From Gymnorhina tibicen (taxonomy: Eukaryota > Chordata > Aves > Passeriformes > Artamidae): a DNA stretch of 64,000 nucleotides. The position numbers and the translations under genes are program-made. The notes beneath the pieces are model-generated. The model saw nothing but the letters and a program-made list of their open reading frames with translations. It was not told the origin of the DNA and made no database searches. Below, one piece after another: positions 47,935 through 59,472 of this stretch. Location of the stretch: contig VXAZ01008167.1 in NCBI GenBank assembly GCA_013399875.1, positions 1,640,534 through 1,704,533 on the forward strand. Reading direction: 5' to 3'. Each line of letters begins with the position of its first letter. The first letter of the stretch is position 1.

Positions 47935-49500
47935 CCCAGCCTGGCTAACCCAGAGGGGCAAGTGGGGTGCAGGGCATCCCCCGACCTTGTTGCAGAGCTG
48001 CAGGAGTGGAGGACAGAGGCTGGCCCAGCACATGGTGCCATGGGCAACAAAGGCATAGTTGCATGCACTGAGGGGAGATCTGAGCACTCACGTTACTCAG
48101 TTATGAATTCCTCCCAAAGTAGGTGTCTCAGGACCTTTTTAAAGCCTATTTCTAATTAACGCAGACCCTACCTGTGCTTGCTCTTCAATAGCAGGATGCA
48201 TCAGTCTGAAAGCAGGCTGGAGAGGCAAAACAAGTTTTGGGTTTTTTTCATCTTCCCACAAGACATGCCTTTCTGAGCACCGAAAGACATATTTGCATTT
48301 TTTGGGACATAGTGTGAATACTTCCAGCAAATACTAAAATAAATACACATATCCATCCCACATGAATATATACAAGGCAGTAGAAGATAACTGCACTTGA
48401 TGGGATTAGCATCTTGTTATTCCTGCATAGCTTGTTGGTCAGGGAGCCTGGTGAAGCTGTCATGTCCTTTGACAGCATTTCAGCTCATACCTGTATCGTC
48501 CCTGGTGTGTACCAAGCTTCAGCCATGGGCTTCTCTCTTCAGCACCTAGTCAGAAACAGCTTGCCCTGGGTTTGCAGTTGATGTTTCTAGCTGGTTCCTC
48601 CGGTGCTGCAGGATCGCACAGTAAGCCAGTCAGCTGAGAAGTGGGATCACTTCACCAAATTCAGTCCAGGTTTTTTGATAGCACACAGGTATACAGCTAG
48701 TCACTAAAAAACTAAAAGCCTGAGGCCACATTTGGTGGTTCTTTCCTTCAGCAGCTGAGCAGTGTTACTGTAATATCTGGCCGTCCTTCTGCACTGCTAC
48801 ACTCAAAACCATCTCAGGCTGCTGGTAGCAAAGGATGTTGCTGAACACACAACAGGGAACCCATCCAGCTGACATTTTTTCTCTCTCCTGCGTTGTTGTT
48901 CTGTAGATTCGGTTCCCCAGTCCAGTTTGCAGTCTCGCATGGCAAACTGGCATGCACTGGCATGGCTGAGAGGTAGGAACTAATGGAAACAATATCGTGG
49001 GTTGGTCCCAGTGCCAGAAAGCTTGTGGGGGAGAGTCATAGGCCTAATCACATCGAAACCTTGGGAGTTGCAGCTGAACTGGGAACCTCCTTGGGCTTTG
49101 TGCCTGCCCTACTTCCCAGGAAAGTTTGATTGATGATGATAAATGGGAAAGTCTCAGCACCCAGGTCCCTGCACACACCGCTTGTTCCTTTGTACTCTTG
49201 CTTTTAGAGTTAACAGCGCAAAATGTTAGGGGTTGGGAGAGTGTTTGATAATTCTTTTCACATTCTCATATTTTTCTATATTTGCATCCCATCCTGATAC
49301 TCTCTATCATCATTGGTTCAGAGCAAGACCACCCCTGGCAGATGTGAAGTTTGGGAGGAGGTAGGCTGAGTTCCAGGTTTGGGGCTGGATGCCGCACTTA
49401 CTTGTCCTTCTTGCCCCAGGTGAGCCAAGATCCACCTCCCAGGAACTGTGTTTCTGTTCAGCTTGTGTGGAACTGGGTTTTGAACCTTTTGCTGACTATT
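47935..49500. other. Non-coding stretch, nothing recognised
   Basis: No gene, RNA or repeat was identified between the two neighbouring CR1 3' ends. Confidence 0.5.
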
Positions 49501-49504
49501 CTCA

Positions 49505-49630
49505 GCAGTGGGTTGCTTGCCAGCATTCTTGCTTCAGTGTGGAGATGATGTCCGTGCTCATTGTAGGGGCCTTGAACTAGATGATCTTTAAAGGTCTCTT
49601 TCAACCCAAACCATTCTATGATTCTATGAT
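49505..49630 (+). mobile_element. CR1 LINE 3' end with intact ATTCTATG-type tail
   Basis: From about 49543 the match is strong: 'gatgatgtccgtgctcattg', 'cttgaactagatgatcttta', 'aaggtctctttcaaccc', then 'aaaccattctatgattctat' at the tail. The 5' 40 bases (from 'gggttgcttgccagc') are diverged. The repeated 'attctatg' octamer is diagnostic of CR1 and is the best single marker of avian (or at least reptilian) origin in the window. Confidence 0.95.
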
Positions 49631-49634
49631 CCCC

Positions 49635-52600
49635 AGTTCTGTGGTCCAACAGGCGATTATTTCTAACTGGCCTGAGGGAACCCCTTTTGGAGAAGGGGAG
49701 AACAGGCACATCCTTCCTCTCCGCAGCCTCCTTCCAGCACGTAGCATTCCTGAGATGCACTATTTCCCCTGGCTCAGTGTGCAGTAACACCAAACCTTCT
49801 CTTTCTTTTGATCCAGGGCTCTTAACTGAGCAGCATGATGCTCCTGTGCTAGCCAAATAGCTTTGATTCTGCCGTGCAATGTGGTGTGCATGTGTCCAGG
49901 TTGACAGGGGCTGTAAACACCCATTTCCTTGCAGAAGTTGAGAGTAAATGAAACCAAAGCTCACAATTGCAGTTTGGTTTATTTGTTTGTTTATTTTTCC
50001 TAATGGTCCATGTGTTTTTAGCACTTATTACTGGATGCAAGGGGATGCTGCATCAGTGTGTACCTACAGTGTCCCCTGTTAGCTCACAGGTCTCATCTCG
50101 TGGGCAAGAGAGGATGCTAACAACAGCTGGGTCCCCAAAAGGTGTTTTCCTGTAAATCCTGGAGACGAATCACATTAATGGGAGGTGACTGGCTGCAAAC
50201 TTGTGGCCAGAGGAAGATGGATGGTTTTGAGCAGGGGTGTTGTGACCTGAAACTTAAGCCTGTGGCTGGGTCACTGCCCTTCTTTCAAGTTGTTTTCACT
50301 GGGCTGGAAGCTTTCTTGTTATGCATGGAGTTGTATCCAGAGAGGATCTGAAAGGTCGCTTAACCCTTTGCCTCACAGTGAAAGCAGAAAGAAACAATAA
50401 TACAATAAATCCAAAGCAAGCCAACCATCTTCCAAAAAAAAAAGATCCTGAAAGCTGAAAAAGCCCACAAAGGAGGATGCTGGGTTTATATTGCCTGTTC
50501 AGCAAATAGCCTGCATCTGGGTTGAGGTTGCAGCAAAGGTTTATACAGAAATTCAATGCCATTTGGGATGTAACACAGGTAATAGCATTTTTTTCCTCTT
50601 CTCTCTCCTCCCTTCATCTTTGCTGTCATGCATTTGACTGAATTACAGTGCAAATCCATGTATAAATTCCAAGGGGGGGGGAATGCAGCAGAAACCACAA
50701 GCATTGTTTAGGCGGTTCTTTGATGTATTTCACCCATGAATATAAACTGTGAGCCTTGTGGGATGGTTTTGGGCTAAAAGGGTCTTGAGACTGGTTTGTT
50801 GGGTACCTTATAAAAACACTTCACAGACATTTCACTTCCCATCCTTTCTCTCTTGATGTGTGTGCCTTGTATAAAAGGTGCTTGTACTCTTGGCTCCCAA
50901 GATTAAACCCCTTTTAGTGCACAAATACTGCTTGGAATCCACAATTTATTCATATATTGAACACCTTGAAGCATATAAGTCCAGGTTCTGGCACTGCCAG
51001 ATCCATGTTCTACGTTAGCATCTTAGCTTTAACCAGACTTGTTGGGAAAAACATGTTCCTCAGGGCAGATCCTACAGCTGATGTTGGAGTCAGGAGTGGG
51101 ACCATGCTGGCAGTGGTGGGTCTGCAGTGATGAAGGGAAAGGACAGGGGGATTTGGCAGCTGGGTTTGGCTTGTTTGTTTGTTTGGGAGTGCAGGGGGAG
51201 GACTAGTCTGTGAAGCTCGGCAATAAATTTGGCCTGATACTTAAGTACCAGCTCCCAGGAAATTGCCATCAGAGTAATTAGCGTGTGCTGACTTATTTGT
51301 ACAGTGATAACAGCAGGAAAGTATTGAAGCAGGAAAAACAAACACATTATTCATTTGAACCTTCAATCCACAGCCTTTACCTGACAGTTCACTATTTGCA
51401 ATACACAGGTCTATTTTTAGGCTTCCAAGTCAGGCGAGCTCTTTTTTCATTTTTGTTTTGCATTTTGGTTTTTATTTTGCTGACATAAATTGGAAATGAA
51501 TCTGTGCTTAGAGATAAACAAACCCAATTTTAAAATAAACCTTTTGAATACCAAAGAGTCTGTGGAAGTGCTGAAGCTTCAGTACAAGGCTCTTGAAACT
51601 TGTGCCCTTGCAGTGGGATGAAGGTGTGCTGCAGACAGCAGCTAGGATAGGCAGGAGGAGCTCTCTGTGCAGATGCAGCTCTGGATAGTGGAATGTGATC
51701 CCTGTTTCTATTTGGTGTGACCATCTTCTTTAGCCCAGGTTTCCCTGCTTGGTGGTGAGTGCTGCTTAGCCATCCAGGTTAGAATTGTCCTTTGAGAGGT
51801 GAGCGCTGAGGAGCAGGTTTAGTAACTTGGGTAATAATTATTGTTAGCGAGACTGTGGGAGAGTAGCACAGGGTCACAGGAGTTTGTGGTTGTGAGGCAT
51901 CTGAGGAGGATATTTGGGGAAGGGCAGCCTTGTATGTGTGACTATATGGAAAAGCTGGTAGAGAGCAGGAGATGTTGGGGGCAGGGGGATGGGTGTGGAG
52001 AAATGTGTGGATTCACCTTGGAATGGAAACAATGGGGATGAAAGTGTTTGCTCTGCCTTTCCTTTCCTCCTCTCTCCTGCTTACCAGCCACCCGCAGAAG
52101 CAATTCCCTGCCAGGCACTTGTGCTAAATCCTTTGAAAGCTCCTCTTCTCCTTTGGCGATTACAAATACAGACAAAAGGGTGGAGGCAGAAGACAGGCTG
52201 TCTGTAGGGGAAGAGCGCAGAGAGGCCCCAGGGTTTCTCCTGGAGATGGATTTTGTGAACAGCTGGGGAAATCAGGCAAAGCACCTCCCACTGCCAGCAG
52301 CTATATCAGACCCCTGGCTGCAAATGCAGTGCAGATAAATCAGAGTTAAAGTGCCTATTTTAAATACCAAAGGCTTTTAAGTATTTGAGCCAGCCATCAA
52401 AAAGGTGACTTACCATCTCCATATCTTGAGCTCTTTGCATGGAGCCTGCATGCCTCTGTGGAAGGTGGGGCTTGGGCAAACACTAGCAGTACTGCTCAAA
52501 TCAAAGGTGAGAGTGAAACTTGTGACCTCCCTTTTGCAAGATTCAGACTGGGTGACCCAATGGTCCTTAAAGTCTTAGGGAGTGATTGCCATGCTTTGAA

Positions 52601-53150
52601 GCCCCAAAAGTTCATTCCCATCCCTGGTTGCCCCTGTATTTTCCAGCTACCAAGTGCAGGTTTAGGGCTGGTGGAGGCTGGATTTTGACTGCAGCCTCCA
52701 AGTTTTCTAGGGAGCAATAGGAACTCCTTGATTTTTTTGCCACAGGTTAGTTATCCTTTTAATCCTATGGCTGTCACAGTGAGCCCCCCACATTTTAAGC
52801 CCTAAAGGAGGAAGAGGCAGGAGTGAGGGAAGGGATTGCAAATGCACTACCATGAACCAGGACCATGATGATGAAAACTTTAAACAAACCATCCAGGAGA
52901 TGAAACTTGCTTTCTGTTTGCAGGGAGGGCTTTCCAGCTCTTTGAGAGAGAATGCAGTCGGGGACTATGTCGTGGGATATGCTTTTGAGGCTTAGAGGAA
53001 TCCAGCAGATGTGAAGATCCTGGAATCAAGAAGCACAAAGGGAACCTGCAAGCATAATTACGTTAAATATCAATGGGAGGTTTCAGAGTGTCAGAACTGG
53101 GAGCTTCATTGCTTTGGTTCAAGTGCTTATAGTCAGGAAAGTTTTGTGTG
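49635..53150. other. Non-coding stretch, nothing recognised
   Basis: No gene or repeat family was identified. The stretch has (TTTG)3-4 words near 49975 and 51170 and a G9 run at 50673-50681. An acceptor-like T-rich tract ends in CAG at about 52922. Confidence 0.5.
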
Positions 53151-53153
53151 CCT

Positions 53154-53345
53154 TTCATAGAGCCACAGACTGCCCCAGACTGGAAGGGATCGTCTGGTCC
53201 AGTCTTTTGTGGGAGAGGGAGCTGAGCTGATTGTATCAATCTTGTCCAGTTGCATCTTGAAAACCTCCAGTGATGGAGACTCCACCATCTCCCTGCAGAG
53301 GTTGTTCCAGTGCGTGATTGTTCTCGCTGTAAAATGCGTGTTTCT
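53154..53345 (-). mobile_element. CR1 LINE 3' fragment, minus orientation
   Basis: On the plus strand: 'catagagccacagactgcc', 'ctggaagggatcgtctggtc', 'cagttgcatcttgaaaacct', 'ccagtgatggagactccacc', 'atctccctgcagaggttgtt' and 'attgttctcgctgtaaaat'. These are the reverse complement of a CR1 3' region. The copy is diverged and 5'-truncated. Confidence 0.85.
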
Positions 53346-53349
53346 TACA

Positions 53350-54075
53350 TTATGCTTTGTTTCTGCTCTGTGAGTATAATTTTTTTACTCGCTTTTGTCT
53401 GGATACGATTTTTCCTGTTTTTTTAGCTGGGAAAAAACCAGCAGAGTGGGTTTCTTGGTTTAACAGCATTTTGTTTTACTGCTCATGGTATGGATCTGGC
53501 ACTTTTGCTGCTCTTCAAAATCCACATCTGGGTAGTGATGGGATGCAGAGGACCTTTGGATGGGGCAGGGATGTCTGGGGCTGGACAAGCCCGACCACTG
53601 ATAATGGGGCATCTTGTTCTTTGTACCACTAGTAATTGTGCCTCTTGTTCTTTGTGCCTCATTGATTTCTAGGCTTTAAGGTCATGATGCTTATTTAGTC
53701 TGACCTGCTGTATAACAGAGATTCCTTGAATTAATTTCCACTCTGCAGTCAGCTGTTGTGAATGGAACCAAGCATACATTTTTGGGAGAGCAAGACAAGC
53801 AAGGTGGAAGCATCCCATCTTATTTTAAAAACTGCCAGTGCTGGATCCTTGGCCATGCCAGTTGGAGGACTTTTCTCTCTGTAAATTACCTGCAGTGTTG
53901 AAAAAGGGTATCATTTCTGGTTTGTTTTCTGTTGAGCTTCAACTTTCAACCTTTGGTCTTGTTATGCCTTTTTCTGGCAGGCTGAGAGCACTCTTCTGAC
54001 AGGTACCTACAGGCTGCAAGGTGCCTTTTAACCTTCTCTTTGATTGACTTCCTTGAGCTCCTTGCTACAAGCCTG
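53350..54075. other. Non-coding stretch between two CR1 pieces
   Basis: Nothing recognisable. The two flanking CR1 fragments are in the same orientation and could be parts of one old insertion, but the intervening sequence does not resemble CR1. Confidence 0.45.
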
Positions 54076-54079
54076 GGTT

Positions 54080-54240
54080 TGTTCTTGTGGTTGTCCTCTG
54101 AACTCTCTCCAGTTTTTCCAGCAGTATTCTTGAAGTGTGGGTACAAGTATTAAACCTCACACTCCCATCAGCTGTGCCAGCCCAAGGCCTGAAGATAACA
54201 GGGCCTCTCTGCTGGTACGTGACATCCCTCATCTGTGGAG
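54080..54240 (-). mobile_element. Diverged CR1 LINE internal fragment, minus orientation
   Basis: The words 'gtggttgtcctctgaactct', 'ctccagtttttccagcagta' and 'ttcttgaagtgtgggtacaa' correspond to the reverse complement of the CR1 segment upstream of its 3' end. That segment normally has 'ctctggactctctccag' and 'ttcttgaagtgtgg'. The later part (54150-54240) is less certain. Confidence 0.65.
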
Positions 54241-54244
54241 CCAA

Positions 54245-56675
54245 GCACCACGGACCTGCCTTGCGAGCTCACGTTGGGCTAATTATGCCTCTTACCTCTA
54301 AGCCAGTCCTGTAGGTCTTGAATGTTTAAAAAGTTTCCGCGCACCCATTTCTTTAATATGCCAAGCGTCTCTTTATTCTTTTTGATGTATTTTTTTTCCT
54401 TGGTTTATATTCTGAAAGGAGTTTTAGTCCAGCCTTTCTCACTGTACCAGCCACACATCAAAAATCTTTACAAAGCTGAGAGCTGCTAGGAATGTGTTTT
54501 ACAGAGCTGGGGGAAAGAAAGTAGTTCACAAGAGGGAAAACACTGAGATGTATCTGCAGTGCATGGTGGGACAGAATAGATGCATGCCACTGGTTCCAAA
54601 GTCCTACAGGCTTTTTTGACCTCTTCAGCTCTTGGTGCATTGTATTCTCCCATGGGGATTAACCATGGAGATGGTTAACCTTCAACCCCTGTGCCAGCCA
54701 AACCTGTCACTGCTGGCTATGGAGTGTAGCACCAAGCTTCTTGCCTGGGGGTCATGGACTGGCTGCCCCCACTGGGGGTTGGGGTCAGTGTTGGTGAATT
54801 TCTAGATATGAGACACAGAGAGCTAACTGTATTTCCAATTGAGGTGTTTTTATTATCGGTTCTATGTTGTTTCTTATGTATAATGATTCAGAGGAAACAG
54901 AGGTGTTGATCTGATGGGGAACCTAGAAAGCTTTTTGGTAATAACATCCAGATGTTTCCTTAGCACATCTGCTTAAGCCACTGTTGAAGTCAATGCCTTC
55001 AGCAGTGCTGCTGGTGTGTTTTACTGCCTGCTGCTGTGTGTTATGCTAATTTATGAGTAATGCAGAAATGGAGGAGGGGGAAGTTTAGCAGCAGAAGCAG
55101 GGACAAACAGCTGCCAAGGAAGCGTGGGAATGGAAGGCAATCCAGACTGTAACCCAAATTATTCTTGCTTTTACCATTTGGGTAGGCGGTTTGGAAGTAG
55201 TCTTGCATGTAATTGTAAGTACTGTGCCCCAGGTTTGCCTGGTTACAGGTCACTGTGTACCTGTGCTGTTGCAGTTCAGCCATGAGGGCAAGACATTTGT
55301 CTGTCTGAACACTGACTTCAGCTGAGAGCAGGGCGAGCTCTCCTTGTGCAGCAACTGATGTGTGAAAAGATACTCCTGCCTGTCCTCTCATTAGGGAAGC
55401 TGTTTCTCGCCCTGGTTGTATCTGTTCAGCACTTCAACACTGTCTTGCTAATCCCTGTGCCAGGATTGTCAGCATGCGGTGTTCCTCCAGGGAGGGTCAG
55501 CTTTGGGACAGCCCAGCTGCCCTCATGCCAGGGCTTTGGGCAGCCAGGATGCTACTGGGAGCTGTGCTTTTAATGTCACTGTGTCAGCGTTGTGCCCTGC
55601 CCAAGGGACTATTGCCAGCAGCCTGAGGATAACGTTCCATAATTCCCAGTGCCCTGAGCCGTGCAGTGTCTTTCTAGGCTGCACACTGCAAGCCCTGGGT
55701 CACACTCCTTCCAGTATGGACTCAGATCTGGTGTGTACTGCAGCTCCTTACACCACACTGCTCTTCTCCCTCTTCCTCACTGACTTTTGCTGGTGGCTGA
55801 TTATCAGTGTCACAGAGAGCATGTCTTCAGAGCAGACCAGTTTGTGGTGCTCACTGCAAAGTACTGACGTGAATGCTTGGTCTTGAAAGGTGATGGCAAC
55901 CACAAGGTCTTTGAAGAAGAAAAGAATCTCATCACCCCATGTGAGGGCTCCTGTGTCACCTCCTTCCAGGGACGGTGAGGTGACGTTGGAGGTTGTGCAG
56001 GTTAAAATGGGGGAAGAAGGTGGAAACGTGTGGTTGGGGTGTGACAAAGCCCTTCTGTGAGGAGGAGATGGTGTGGTAGGTGCCTGTGAGATGAATGGCC
56101 CAAAGGCATAGATCTCATCCTGTTCCTGTCTCTTCCTCTCTAATGGGTGACACAGCACCATGAACTGGCCGAGGATGGGCCGTCAAGTGCTCTTGGTTAT
56201 GTGGCAGAGAGCAGCCCAGCCGGGTGATTCACAGGATGGAGGGGGACATTGTACAGCCCCAGAGGAGCGTGCAGCACCTTGGTTTGTGTGTGTGGTCCTT
56301 CAGAAAGGCCCTGAAACAGCACTGCAGGTGTTGAAGCAGGAGAGACAGCATTGTAAATGTTTATCTTGTGAACACAGAAAGAAGCAAGAGATAGTCAGAG
56401 AGACCCATTTCTGGAACTGTGGATGGCATTGCCACCCTCATGGCTTGGCTGTTTCCAGTTCCCATCTTCGTAGCTATACTTCCCATGCTCCCAGGGAGTG
56501 CCAAAGCCATTTGCCTCCACCACACCAGCTATGATCTTGTTTTTTCTGACAATGAACCATGCTGCTTGGCTTACCTAGCAAAGGTGTGTTTGAGCATCAG
56601 TGGCTTTGTACTTCCTGTGCCACATCCTGCACCCAAGGAAGGGGTTTCTTCAGCAGCATAGACCAGCCCTCCTGC
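54245..56675. other. Non-coding stretch, nothing recognised
   Basis: No gene or repeat was identified. Open frames of 135-137 codons at 55479-55886 (+) and 55748-56161 (-) overlap each other and show no recognisable domain. Confidence 0.5.
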
Positions 56676-56680
56676 TTCTC

Positions 56681-56775
56681 ATAGAATCATGTAATAGAAA
56701 GGCCTGGGTTGGAAGGGACTGTAGAGATCATCTATTTCAGCCCCCTTGCCATGGTCAGGGGCCCCACTTCACTGT
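56681..56775 (-). mobile_element. CR1 LINE 3' end, minus orientation
   Basis: On the plus strand: 'catagaatcatgtaatagaa', 'gcctgggttggaagggactg', 'tagagatcatctatttcagc' and 'cccttgccatggtcagggg'. This is the reverse complement of the CR1 3' terminus with its tail. Only about 95 bases are retained. Confidence 0.93.
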
Positions 56776-58783
56776 GGGTTTCTGTAACTAGGAACATTAA
56801 ATCTGGGTAGGACCAAACATCTATTGATATAAGAGAGCTCTTCTTTTAGGAGACTAAATTACAAGTTATTCCCAGCTGCCTCCTAAACCTGAGTTAGTTT
56901 CTGTCACCTGCCCTGGCAATCCTTCTCAATTGCTGGGTTGGAGTTAGTTTGCATGTTGTTCCTAATGGGATAGGGCTGTTGGCCTCTTCTTCTGCAGCTC
57001 TTCCCACCCAAAGAAACCTTGTAGATATCTCCATTGTGTTGCTTCTCCATCTCTTTCAAATGTCCCCTGAACACAGATGAAGGCAGCTTCTTTCTTTCTC
57101 AGGACCATTACATTGGGCTGCTTGTGTCTGGCCAGTGTGCACTAGAGGAGCTCCTGGACATCATGAAAGTCTTTAGTTTAGATAAAATACCTAAATGCTG
57201 TGTTTCTGTTTCTCTCTGTACACAAAAAAAAAATTTGCTATTTTTAATAAAACTTAGAATTTAATCTAGATATGATTTCTGGAGTTTTTCCTGCCTCCTC
57301 ATTGGAGTGGTATGTTATACCCAGCTGAGCAATGTCTGCATTAGTGTTAACACACATTGTAGTCATTTCGCTAGTCTGTGAGTCTGTAGTTGAACACTGA
57401 AATTGTCTTAGGGTAGAATTTACACATAAAACTAACTATATTGTATTGTGTATTAAAATCCACTTAATTTGATTAAAGTAGCTCAATGTTTCCTTTGTTG
57501 GCATTTGAGCTGACTGTGACTTTGTCACTAATCCGGTGCCGTGTTGCAGTTGAATGCACCCTCAGGAGACAGTCAGCTTCAGTAAATCCTCCTTTTTGGG
57601 AAAAGCATAGTAAAAATTTGGAGAGGGTTGGCTACTGACAGTACGTCTAAACTTTCTGACTCCGTCTGCATTTTGGTTTGTATTTGAAAGGAGTCTTTGT
57701 TTCTAATGGCAGTTATAATACAAAATGTAAAAGTTTATGACTCCAAAGGGAAATTTCCAACTGTTGAAACAAAGTGCTTCAAGTCAAAATGAGTTTCAGT
57801 TTAGGAGCCTTCAAAATTTCAAGATTTTTATATTCCTTCCCACTTACTCAGGATGTTAGAAAAAAAAAAAAATCAAGATCTTTAAATCCCACAGGGATTA
57901 TAGAACTGGATTTTTCAGCTTTCTTTGACATCTCTTGTTCATCTTCCTTCAAGTGGTACCTTCCATTGGCTGAATCTTGAGGCAACAACAAGATGTTCTT
58001 TTGTCAGTATTGCAAGGTCGGGGTGTCCTTTGAAGGGTGAACCAGACATCACTGTCTTGATACTAATAGAAATGATGTATAAAGCCTGAAGGTTTGTCAA
58101 TCTGTCATGATCCAGATAGTGAAACTGTTTTCTTCATAGGTGTATCCACTGTTTGCATGATGAAGCCTGATGAGCTGCGATTTGTCTTGGATTACAGCAT
58201 TTCAGAAGACTTTCTGAACTTGCCCAGCAACCCTCCCCCTGGACTTTGGGGGCAGAGGAGCTTAAATTTTTATCTCCAGTGTCACACAAGGAGAAAGAGC
58301 AGAGTTTGCTGCTTTGCACAAGTAATGAAAATCAATGCTGTGTTGCTCTTGGGAGGAATGCTCCAAAGGAGAAAAGCCTGGCATATAGATCTTGGTTTAG
58401 AGACAGATTTCTGCCTGGATAGAGTGTGCCCAGGGGAAGATACTGGGAGAAGGAGAAGAGGTGATGCTACAAGTCAGCTTCCTGACCTCCAGAGTGGGAC
58501 TGAAGCTTTGTAACAAGGTAAAAAAAAAAAGAAACCCAAACCACTTTCTTTCCTTCGTACCTCACTCAAGTATCCATCAGACAAGAAGTGAGATGAGTAA
58601 TGAGTCCATGCATTGACTCAGTAGTTTCTCCTACTGCCCCCAGTCTTTCTCCTGTTCCCCTGGACACTTCCTGTGTCCTGTATCACCCATGCCTTGAGCA
58701 GGCTTCATGTAAAAATTATCAGCAAATCTCAACTGCCTTAGTTGTCCACATATCTAAGACTTAATTTTTCAAGCATCTCTGCT

Positions 58784-58809
58784 CACACACATGCACACAC
58801 ACACACACA
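58784..58809 (+). repeat. (CA)n dinucleotide repeat with one interruption
   Basis: About 26 bases of alternating CA, interrupted once by ATG. Confidence 0.9.
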
Positions 58810-59454
58810 AAATGTGTTGTTTCTGGAGGACCCTTGTGCCTTTACTTTATGCCTGAGGAACTTGCTGCTCTGTTGTTGGCAATGAGGATGACAAGTTCCT
58901 CACACTGTTTGCACTGCAATCTTTGCAGCTCCAGAGCATGACAGTGATGTATTTTCCAAATTGATGAGATACAGAGAGAGCTGAAATGTATGAGCTTATC
59001 ACATTGCTTTGTCCAAAACCACAAGAGGAGAAAGGCGGGAAATAGAGCAAAATTACCTGTTTTCAGCTTACTACCTTTGGAGAACTGAAAAACATTCGTT
59101 GTGGAAAAGGAAGTTGAAGCTTGATTTAGTTTTTAGCTTCTTTCCTGCTGAGAATGTTTTTCCTCATGCATGGCTCCTCCCATGTTGGACCCTGGGCTCT
59201 GGAGTGCTGGAAGCATTCCTTGGAAGAGAAGACTGGCCAGGATGACAGAAGGGTGTCAGGCTTGGTCTGTTCCAGCAATACAACTCCATGGGCACAACGG
59301 ACACGTGGCTTTCATCTGCTGCACTTTGTGCACTCTGTGGTTCATCTGAAGGCTGTGTGGTGGTGAGGGTGAAAAGGGTTCATCAGACTCTTCCTCTGAG
59401 GCTGTTATGTGTGATGTTGCCATGAAGGCCATGCCAGTGTGTGCATGGCAACCT

Positions 59455-59472
59455 ATATTGTCATGACAATAT
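59455..59472. repeat. Perfect 18-bp palindrome
   Basis: ATATTGTCATGACAATAT reads the same on both strands with no spacer. Just upstream, GCCATG (59428-59433) and CATGGC (59444-59449) form a further inverted repeat with a 10-base loop. The function is unknown. It could be a protein-binding site of dimeric type or a chance structure. Confidence 0.9.

Noticed and set aside
49458..50024. 188-codon minus-strand frame
   Set aside because: Its C-terminal part is the antisense of a CR1 3' end and tail, so it is a repeat shadow.
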